From assembly GCA_003447595.1 (NCBI GenBank), contig DLYT01000040.1, positions 36,577 through 44,384 on the forward strand: a stretch of DNA of 7,808 nt, given 5' to 3'. This DNA comes from Porphyromonadaceae bacterium (lineage in GTDB: Bacteria > Bacteroidota > Bacteroidia > Bacteroidales > CAMTPD01). Positions 1 through 4,900 of the stretch are shown one piece after another. Position 1 is the stretch's first letter, and every line of letters begins with the position of its first letter. Both the position numbers and the translations under genes were made by a program. Under the pieces are notes generated by a model. The model did no database searches. It was not told the DNA's origin and saw only the letters and a program-made list of their open reading frames with translations.

Positions 1-22
1 CAACGCTATTGTTTGAATTTTA

Positions 23-54
23 TTCGCATATTACGGCGTTTTTATGTAAATTTG
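23..54 (+). promoter_or_regulatory. Bacteroidetes-type promoter for the M23/LysM gene
   Basis: A perfect -7 element TAAATTTG lies at 47-54, matching the Bacteroidetes consensus TAnnTTTG. A weak -33 candidate, TTCG at 23-26, sits 20 bp upstream, within the usual spacing. Transcription would start at about 58-61, leaving a leader of roughly 15-20 nt before the start codon at 77. The -7 match is seen directly; the weak -33 and the start site are inferences. Confidence 0.6.
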
Positions 55-76
55 CCAAATAACAATTTCATGCAAA

Positions 77-1120
77 ATGAGAAACACTTCGATACCCACT
101 ATATTAATAGGTTCAGCAACTGTAATTATTCTAGCACTGTTTAGCTGCGCCCGTCAAATATCGGAGCCCATATATAAACCAATCAACATACAACCCAAAG
201 TTGATTCAATTAGATATTCAGCAGCAAACATCAAGCGAGCCGATTCGCTGATTAGTGTTTTACTTGACTTGAAACTCGCTTCTATTCAAATACAAGAAGA
301 TGAACCAAGTAGCAGTCAACACACTCCGATCAAATTCAGTGCATACGATATGCAACATGTACGCACCAATAATCACAGACCGTTTAAAGAGCAAGACACC
401 GTTTTGGTACAATTGAAAAACGAATTTTCAAATCCTCTACCAAACGCTAAGCTAATATCACAATACATGGGCCGTCGTCGCAGCCACACTGGAGTAGACC
501 TCAAAACAAAAGCAAACGATACGATTAAATCTGCATTTGATGGCAAGGTAAGATTGGCAAAACGATATGGCGCATATGGCAACGTGATCGTGATACGACA
601 TTACAACGGTCTCGAAACGGTATATAGCCACAACTCCAAAAACCTTGTCAAAGCTGGTGACGAAGTAAAAAGCGGACAACCCATCGGGCTTACGGGTCGC
701 ACAGGTCGTGCTACCACCGAACACTTACATTTCGAAGTGCGCGTAAAAGGAAAGCACGTTAATCCGAACTTATTTTTCAACTTTACCGGACAAGAAATCG
801 AAGAAGACAAAATGTATTTGATCAAACGTCCGGGCGACAACTTTGTGATTCGAACACCTCGTGACATCGCTAAAGTAAGCAAGAAGTCGACAACAAAATC
901 ATCAACACTAAAAAGTTCTACGGCTACAAACACTGCTAATACAACAACGAGTACGACAACCGCACAAAGCGACACTGAAGTATATTACATTGTGAAATCA
1001 GGAGATAGCCTCGATAAGATTGCACGAAAAACAGGCAGTTCGGTAAACAATATTTGCGAGTTAAATGACATTAAAAAGACAACAGTCTTAAGAATTGGTC
1101 GTAAATTGCGTGTTAAATAA
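77..1120 (+). CDS. predicted lipoprotein M23 (LytM-type) metallopeptidase with C-terminal LysM domain
   Basis: A 347-residue predicted peptidoglycan endopeptidase. Residues 5-24 form a hydrophobic signal ending in a lipobox-like LFSC, so Cys24 is the probable lipidation site; Phe at -2 is not ideal for a lipobox. An M23 domain occupies about residues 120-235. It has the HxxxD motif (H137, D141) and HLH (H216, H218), giving the expected zinc ligands H137, D141 and H218, with H185 (YSH) and H216 as the probable catalytic histidines. The site looks complete, so the enzyme is probably active rather than a degenerate activator. A Ser/Thr-rich linker (about 268-300) leads to a LysM peptidoglycan-binding domain (302-347). 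It would act in the periplasm on cell-wall cross-links, anchored to a membrane. The ATG at 77 is chosen because the signal peptide begins there. The DUF695 gene follows 34 bp downstream. The substrate bond cannot be told from sequence. Confidence 0.9.
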   Translation: MRNTSIPTILIGSATVIILALFSCARQISEPIYKPINIQPKVDSIRYSAANIKRADSLISVLLDLKLASIQIQEDEPSSSQHTPIKFSAYDMQHVRTNNHRPFKEQDTVLVQLKNEFSNPLPNAKLISQYMGRRRSHTGVDLKTKANDTIKSAFDGKVRLAKRYGAYGNVIVIRHYNGLETVYSHNSKNLVKAGDEVKSGQPIGLTGRTGRATTEHLHFEVRVKGKHVNPNLFFNFTGQEIEEDKMYLIKRPGDNFVIRTPRDIAKVSKKSTTKSSTLKSSTATNTANTTTSTTTAQSDTEVYYIVKSGDSLDKIARKTGSSVNNICELNDIKKTTVLRIGRKLRVK

Positions 1121-1154
1121 TAATGAAACAATATTCAGCGAATAGAATAATCAA

Positions 1155-1589
1155 ATGGTATTAAAAGACGAATGGTTCAGCGCTTTGTCAGAAAACGAAG
1201 ACGGACAAATGATCATAATAAGCGGTCGTGACGAAATCAACGATTTTGCAAAATCAGGCAAATTCAAAGACCGTATTGAGATTACATGGAAATACGAACC
1301 TTTTGAAAAAGGAATGCCCGACGAACAAACAGCGGAGCTGATGGAAGAGGTAGAAACTGCTTTGCGTAAAGCGGTAGAGAAAGATAAACTCGCTATCCTG
1401 ACCGGAGTTTACACCGGTGCTGCTGAAAAAGTTTGGATATTCTACGCACGCACATCTGTTGTGTTCGGAGAAAGACTAAATGAAGCATTAGCAAATTTTG
1501 AGCTATTGCCAATACAAATATACGTAGAGAAAGATCCTGAATGGGACGAGTATCTAGATATGTACGAAATGAAAAGCTGGGGTGAATAA
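1155..1589 (+). CDS. DUF695-family protein of unknown function
   Basis: A 144-residue, acidic, apparently soluble protein with no signal peptide or membrane segment. I assign it to DUF695 from the overall pattern: an ITWKYEP strand followed by a GMPDEQT segment, a Glu-rich helix (about residues 60-75), a LTGVYTGAAEKVWIFYAR hairpin (about 80-98), and a C-terminal ..YVEKDPEWDEYLDMYE segment. The family assignment is from memory of such proteins and was not searched. No catalytic motif is visible and no function is claimed. The ATG at 1155 is the natural start; there is no clear Shine-Dalgarno sequence. It is probably co-transcribed with the upstream peptidase (34-bp gap, no terminator between). 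Its stop codon lies inside the loop of the terminator that ends the transcript. Confidence 0.8.
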   Translation: MVLKDEWFSALSENEDGQMIIISGRDEINDFAKSGKFKDRIEITWKYEPFEKGMPDEQTAELMEEVETALRKAVEKDKLAILTGVYTGAAEKVWIFYARTSVVFGERLNEALANFELLPIQIYVEKDPEWDEYLDMYEMKSWGE

Positions 1590-1608
1590 CCTCAGCTTTT
1601 TTTATTTT
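1572..1608 (+). terminator. intrinsic terminator overlapping the end of the DUF695 gene
   Basis: An 11-bp stem pairs 1572-1582 (AAAAGCTGGGG) with 1590-1600 (CCTCAGCTTTT), including one G-T wobble. The 7-nt loop TGAATAA contains the TAA stop of the DUF695 gene. A T-rich tail runs to 1608. It separates the peptidase/DUF695 transcript from the thiamin operon. On the opposite strand the flanking bases are less T-rich, so it is mainly a + strand terminator. Confidence 0.9.
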
Positions 1609-1698
1609 CTAAGCAGACTTTCAATACCACTCTTAGCGTAACAACACGCCATTCTTATTCGAATTAACATAAATAGGCATAAGTTAGCCACGCCTTTA
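1609..1698. other. intergenic stretch with nothing recognised
   Basis: About 90 bp of AT-rich sequence lie between the DUF695 terminator and the thiamin promoter. I see no open reading frame, repeat, clear operator palindrome or RNA gene here. It may simply be spacer. Confidence 0.5.
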
Positions 1699-1731
1699 TT
1701 TGTTTATTATAAAAAATCTTTAATATCTTTG
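1699..1731 (+). promoter_or_regulatory. Bacteroidetes-type promoter of the thiamin operon
   Basis: TTTG at 1699-1702 and TATCTTTG at 1724-1731 match the Bacteroidetes -33 and -7 consensus (TTTG, TAnnTTTG), with 21 bp between them, which is within the known range. The predicted transcription start is about 1735-1739, at the first paired base of the TPP aptamer. This agreement between two independent signals strengthens both calls. It is the only promoter I can support for the seven thi genes. Confidence 0.82.
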
Positions 1732-1735
1732 TAGC

Positions 1736-1808
1736 GAAAGGGGGTGCCTATTGAGGCTGAGATTATACCCTATGAACCTGAACGGATAATGCCGGCGTAG
1801 GAATTTTC
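1736..1808 (+). promoter_or_regulatory. TPP riboswitch aptamer (THI element)
   Basis: The conserved TPP-aptamer blocks occur in order: GGGGTGCC at 1741-1748, CTGAGA at 1757-1762 (pyrimidine-sensing arm), ACCC at 1767-1770, GAACCTGA at 1774-1781, GGATAATGCC at 1784-1793 (diphosphate-sensing arm) and GCGTAGGAA at 1795-1803. Helices I can draw are P1 (1736-1739 with 1805-1808), P2 (1742-1745 with 1767-1770), P3 (1746-1748 with 1755-1757, only 3 bp with a 6-nt loop), P4 (1777-1779 with 1799-1801) and P5 (1783-1785 with 1792-1794). It is a compact version with a minimal P3. Binding of thiamin pyrophosphate should reduce expression of the downstream thi genes. No poly-U terminator follows, so control is not by a simple intrinsic terminator in the leader. 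Confidence 0.97.
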
Positions 1809-1813
1809 AACAA

Positions 1814-1833
1814 CCTTCCCTCCTTTGCTATCT
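1814..1833 (+). promoter_or_regulatory. pyrimidine-rich leader tract, candidate riboswitch expression platform
   Basis: The leader between the aptamer and thiD is almost purely pyrimidine and carries no Shine-Dalgarno sequence. Bases 1818-1829 are complementary to the 5' edge of the aptamer: GGG 1742-1744 with CCC 1818-1820, GG 1740-1741 with CC 1822-1823, AAA 1737-1739 with TTT 1824-1826, and AGC 1733-1735 with GCT 1827-1829, with single bulges at 1821 and 1736. This pairing would exclude P1 and P2 of the ligand-bound fold. The complementarity is seen in the sequence; a switching role is inferred. The first three pairs exist only if transcription starts at or before 1733. Confidence 0.4.
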
Positions 1834-1837
1834 GCAT

Positions 1838-2674
1838 ATGGAAACAAAACTTTACCGCTATCCCACTGCACTAACCATCGCCGGATCTGATTCGAGCGGA
1901 GGCGCAGGGATTCAAGCCGATCTCAAAACTTTCTCTTCATTGGGAGTGTATGGCGCATCAGCCATCACCGCAATCACGGCTCAAAACACAACAGGCGTAC
2001 GATCTATTCAACCGATCGACACATCGGTTTTTAAAGATCAAATCGACATGGTGTTTGAAGATTTACGTATCGATGCCGTTAAAACCGGAATGATACACAA
2101 CGACAAAGCAGCCGAGATTACAGCCCAAGCTATTCGCCAATACCAACCGCAACATTTGGTAGTTGATCCAGTAATGGTATCTACCAGTGGAACAAAACTG
2201 ATTGAAGACTCTACCATTGAGATTATCAAACACACGTTATTCCCGCTCGCATCTGTAATTACACCCAATATTTGCGAGGCCGAACTGCTTTCAGGAACTA
2301 CAATTAGTTCGATTGCTGATATGCAAGAAACAGCCAAAAAGCTGCTTACTTTCGGATGCAAATCAGTATTGCTAAAAGGCGGACACTTATCGGGCAATCG
2401 CATGGTTGACGTTTTTATAGACAACGAAGGCAATACAGCAATGTTTGAATCCGAATTGTGCGATACCAACAACACACACGGCACCGGATGTACGCTATCT
2501 TCAGCTATTACAGCCAATCTTGCAAAAGGCCATGCTTTGACCGAAGCGATACATTTGGCTAAAGCATATATTTCGGCAGCAATCCAGAACGGTGCAGACA
2601 CCTTCGCCGGTCATGGACACGGAGCCGTAAATCATTTCTTTGCGCCGCAACCACTTCATAAAGTTAAACTCTAA
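1838..2674 (+). CDS. thiD: hydroxymethylpyrimidine / phosphomethylpyrimidine kinase
   Basis: A 278-residue kinase of the ribokinase fold that phosphorylates HMP and HMP-phosphate with ATP to give HMP-diphosphate, the pyrimidine donor for ThiE. The N-terminal family signature AGSDSSGGAGIQADLK is at residues 15-30. VVDPVMVSTSG (108-118) and the KTGM segment (82-85) are typical of the family. The ribokinase anion-hole/catalytic motif HGTGC (H214-C218) precedes the helix LSSAITA. Length is close to the usual 260-280 residues, so the gene appears whole. The ATG at 1838 places the conserved core after a normal short leader. It is the first gene after the riboswitch, 16 bp before thiS. There is no thiM in the window, so HMP and HMP-P phosphorylation would both fall to this enzyme unless other copies exist. 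Confidence 0.97.
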   Translation: METKLYRYPTALTIAGSDSSGGAGIQADLKTFSSLGVYGASAITAITAQNTTGVRSIQPIDTSVFKDQIDMVFEDLRIDAVKTGMIHNDKAAEITAQAIRQYQPQHLVVDPVMVSTSGTKLIEDSTIEIIKHTLFPLASVITPNICEAELLSGTTISSIADMQETAKKLLTFGCKSVLLKGGHLSGNRMVDVFIDNEGNTAMFESELCDTNNTHGTGCTLSSAITANLAKGHALTEAIHLAKAYISAAIQNGADTFAGHGHGAVNHFFAPQPLHKVKL

Positions 2675-2690
2675 ATAGCAACAGGATTCT

Positions 2691-2891
2691 ATGAAAATAA
2701 CACTCAACGATCAATCATTCGAAGTAGAAGATAAAATTACGCTTCAAGCATTTATGGACTCTTTGCAACGAAGCCTAGACGGACTAGCTGTTGCTATTGA
2801 CTACGAAGTAGTACCTCGCAATACTTGGGATGAAGTGATCTTAGTAGACGGTATGAGTCTTATCGCCATTCATGCCGTATCGGGAGGATAA
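2691..2891 (+). CDS. thiS: sulfur carrier protein ThiS
   Basis: A 66-residue ubiquitin-like (beta-grasp) sulfur carrier. It ends in the required Gly-Gly (VSGG), whose C-terminal carboxylate is adenylated and converted to a thiocarboxylate that donates sulfur to ThiG during thiazole formation. The opening pattern MKITLNDQSFEV and the central GLAVAIDYEVVPRNTWDEVIL match the family, including the 'A.a.n..ivpr..w' region. Length is normal for the family. A weak AGGA lies at 2683-2686, only 4 nt before the ATG. The last codons of the gene, GGA GGA TAA, also form the Shine-Dalgarno sequence of the next gene. The enzyme that normally activates it, ThiF, is not encoded in this window. Confidence 0.96.
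   Translation: MKITLNDQSFEVEDKITLQAFMDSLQRSLDGLAVAIDYEVVPRNTWDEVILVDGMSLIAIHAVSGG
2883..2887 (+). promoter_or_regulatory. Shine-Dalgarno sequence inside the thiS Gly-Gly codons
   Basis: GGAGG lies 7 nt before the ATG at 2895, which is ideal ribosome-binding spacing. It is built from the two terminal glycine codons of thiS (GGA GGA). It is the only strong Shine-Dalgarno sequence I see in the operon; the other gene starts have weak ones or none, as is usual in Bacteroidetes. It supports the ATG at 2895 as the real start. Confidence 0.65.
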
Positions 2892-2894
2892 TCT

Positions 2895-3485
2895 ATGCAA
2901 CTCATCGGTATCACTCACGAATACTTCTTCGCAAATGAAGATGAATGCATCAACGCTCTTCTCAGCAATGGGCTCGACCGCTTACATATACGGAAGCCCA
3001 ATGCGACAATGCAAGAAATGATGCATTTGATACAACACATCCATCCGATGCATTATCCGAAGATATCACTCAACGATCATCATGAGCTTGCTCTAGGATA
3101 CAAACTCGGAGGTATACATATCAATAGTCGCAACCCGAACGTATTGCAAGGTTATCAGGGCTTAAAAAGCAAATCATGCCACACAATTGAAGAACTCGAA
3201 TCAATACAGTCCTTCGATTATGTATTCTTAAGTCCGATCTTCAACAGTATTTCAAAGGCAAATTACCAGTCGGCTTTCACTCCCGACCAACTCTATACTT
3301 TAGCTCAAAAAGGCATAATCAACGAAAAAGTTATTGCGCTCGGTGGTATATCTGCAACAAATATCAAGCAGGTAAAAGAAATAGGGTTTGGCGGAGCTGC
3401 TCTGCTGGGAGCACTTTGGGGACAAGAGAACATGCAACCGCACGAATGCGTTAATCGCCTATTGGCCATAAAAGAAAAACAATGA
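2895..3485 (+). CDS. divergent ThiE/TenI-like TIM-barrel protein
   Basis: A 196-residue member of the thiamin phosphate synthase/TenI superfamily. Recognisable blocks in order are LHIRKP (30-35, where ThiE has QLRxK), SLND (58-61, where ThiE has IDD), GIHI (73-76, without the ThiE HLGxxD), SCH (94-96), LSPIFNSISK (112-121, replacing the ThiE GP..xTxTK loop) and the phosphate-binding ALGGI (148-152). Several diphosphate- and pyrimidine-binding residues of true ThiE are therefore changed. It is unlikely to be a normal thiamin phosphate synthase. A TenI-like thiazole tautomerase or accessory role is plausible by analogy with Bacillus subtilis TenI. The His reported there as important (H122, from memory) appears to align with Pro114 here, so that role is not secured. 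It starts 3 nt after thiS and overlaps thiE by 4 bp (ATGA), which suggests translational coupling. Confidence 0.85.
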   Translation: MQLIGITHEYFFANEDECINALLSNGLDRLHIRKPNATMQEMMHLIQHIHPMHYPKISLNDHHELALGYKLGGIHINSRNPNVLQGYQGLKSKSCHTIEELESIQSFDYVFLSPIFNSISKANYQSAFTPDQLYTLAQKGIINEKVIALGGISATNIKQVKEIGFGGAALLGALWGQENMQPHECVNRLLAIKEKQ

Positions 3486-4105
3486 ACATACTTCAATTTA
3501 TCACACATCAAACCGATCAATACAGCTATATCGACTCGGCGCTGCTAGCACTCCAAGGCGGATGCAAGTGGATACAGTTGCGCATGAAAGATGCTTCGGA
3601 AGCCGAAATCGAAGCTACTGCTCTGCAATTAAAGCCTATCTGCAAACAATACAACGCAACCTTTATTATCGATGATCACGTTCAAGTTGCCATCAACGTA
3701 GGTGCACACGGCGTACACCTGGGCAAGAATGACATGCCTGTAAGTGAAGCCCGTAAACTAATGGGCAATAAATACATCATCGGAGGTACTGCCAATACAT
3801 TCGAAGACTTGAAGCAGCTGGTTATCGACGGCGTAGACTATGTAGGGTTAGGTCCGTTTCGCTTTACGCAAACCAAGAAGAACCTCAGCCCGATTTTAGG
3901 TCTTGACGGATACACTTCTGTATTGAAAGCATGCAGCGAACATCGCATCCACATCCCAATTGTTGCTATCGGTGGTATTACTATCAACGATATACAAGAC
4001 CTTACAGCGATAGGTATTAAGCAAATCGCTTTATCGTCGACTATATTACAAGCTGCCGATCCGGTAGCCGAAACTCAATTGATCCTAAAAACACTCAATA
4101 AATAA
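3482..4105 (+). CDS. thiE: thiamin phosphate synthase
   Basis: A 207-residue TIM-barrel enzyme that couples HMP-diphosphate with hydroxyethylthiazole phosphate to make thiamin phosphate. The canonical ThiE motifs are present in order: QLRMK (32-36), IIDD (62-65, Mg-diphosphate binding), GVHLGKNDM (77-85), GGTANT (101-106), GLGPFRFTQTKK (122-133, the substrate loop) and VAIGGI (161-166, thiazole-phosphate binding). Length fits the family. It overlaps the preceding ThiE-like gene by the sequence ATGA and ends 4 bp before thiG. It carries the residues missing from its neighbour, so it is the likely real synthase of the pair. No Shine-Dalgarno sequence is visible; coupling to the upstream gene probably helps initiation. 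Confidence 0.95.
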   Translation: MNILQFITHQTDQYSYIDSALLALQGGCKWIQLRMKDASEAEIEATALQLKPICKQYNATFIIDDHVQVAINVGAHGVHLGKNDMPVSEARKLMGNKYIIGGTANTFEDLKQLVIDGVDYVGLGPFRFTQTKKNLSPILGLDGYTSVLKACSEHRIHIPIVAIGGITINDIQDLTAIGIKQIALSSTILQAADPVAETQLILKTLNK

Positions 4106-4109
4106 ACAC

Positions 4110-4880
4110 ATGAAAAAACTAGTCATTGCCGGAAAAGAGTTTAACTCACGCCTCTTTGTAGGAACCGGCAAGTTCAGTTCGAATGAAATCATGACCGAAG
4201 CAATCAAAGCTTCCGGATCCGAACTTGTAACAGCAGCGATGAAGCGTATCGATCTTAACAACAAACACGACGATATGCTTGAACACATCAAACTACCACA
4301 CGTAAATCTGTTACCCAATACCTCGGGGGTTCGCAATGCCAAAGAAGCAGTGTTTGCAGCGCAAATGGCACGCGATGCTTTCGAAACCAACTGGCTAAAG
4401 CTCGAAATTCACCCAGATCCGAAGTATCTTCTACCCGATCCTATCGAAACGTTGAAAGCAACAGAAGAATTAGCAAAGCTAGGATTCATCATTATGCCTT
4501 ATATACAGGCTGATCCCGTATTGTGCAAGCACCTTGAGAGTGCCGGAGCAGCAACGGTTATGCCTTTAGGTGCACCCATCGGTACAAACAAAGGAATTAC
4601 AACAAAAGAATTGATCGAGATCATTATCGAGCAAAGCAATATCCCAGTTGTAATTGATGCCGGACTAGGTGCTCCTTCTCATGCAGCCCTTGCCATGGAA
4701 ATGGGTGCTGATGCCGTACTTGTAAATACTGCAATCGCGATTGCAGGCGATCCCATCGCAATGGCCAAAGCATTTAAACTGGGCGTAGATGCCGGACGCA
4801 TGGCATACGAAGCAAGACTTGCATCGATCAAACAAACAGCCGAAGCAAGCAGCCCACTCACTTCTTTCCTTCAATCATAA
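4110..4880 (+). CDS. thiG: thiazole synthase
   Basis: A 256-residue (beta/alpha)8 enzyme that forms the thiamin thiazole from deoxyxylulose 5-phosphate, ThiS-thiocarboxylate and dehydroglycine. K97 in NWLKLEI is the lysine that forms the imine with deoxyxylulose phosphate in characterised ThiG. Other family blocks are LFVGTGKF (15-22), NTSGVRNAKEAV (70-81), MPLGAPIGTNKG (151-162, phosphate binding), VIDAGLGAPSHAALAMEMGADAVLVNTA (181-208) and AGDPIAMAKAF (212-222). Length is normal and no key residue is missing. It needs ThiS (same operon), ThiH for dehydroglycine (same operon), and an activator of ThiS that lies elsewhere. The ATG at 4110 is 4 bp after thiE. It ends 20 bp before thiC. Confidence 0.98.
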   Translation: MKKLVIAGKEFNSRLFVGTGKFSSNEIMTEAIKASGSELVTAAMKRIDLNNKHDDMLEHIKLPHVNLLPNTSGVRNAKEAVFAAQMARDAFETNWLKLEIHPDPKYLLPDPIETLKATEELAKLGFIIMPYIQADPVLCKHLESAGAATVMPLGAPIGTNKGITTKELIEIIIEQSNIPVVIDAGLGAPSHAALAMEMGADAVLVNTAIAIAGDPIAMAKAFKLGVDAGRMAYEARLASIKQTAEASSPLTSFLQS

Positions 4881-4900
4881 ACCCTAAAACCAACACCAAC

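Noticed and set aside
70..144. An out-of-frame ATG 7 nt before the peptidase start, opening a 24-codon frame.
   Set aside because: The encoded peptide shows no recognisable feature, and the overlapping peptidase frame has a clear signal peptide and domains. Treated as chance.
890..965. Low-complexity ACA/ACT-rich stretch resembling a short repeat.
   Set aside because: It encodes the irregular Ser/Thr-rich linker between the M23 and LysM domains, with no exact tandem unit.
601..975. A 124-codon minus-strand open frame with a hydrophobic, Val-rich start opposite the peptidase.
   Set aside because: The Val-rich run is the complement of the Thr/Ser-rich linker codons of the peptidase. It is a shadow, not a membrane protein.
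1736..1837. Possible intrinsic terminator as the riboswitch output.
   Set aside because: No GC-rich hairpin followed by a T-tract exists between the aptamer and the thiD start; the tract here is C/T-mixed.
2038..2601. A 187-codon open frame on the minus strand opposite thiD.
   Set aside because: It is fully antisense to a well-conserved kinase gene, has no family resemblance or promoter, and has the irregular composition of a shadow frame.
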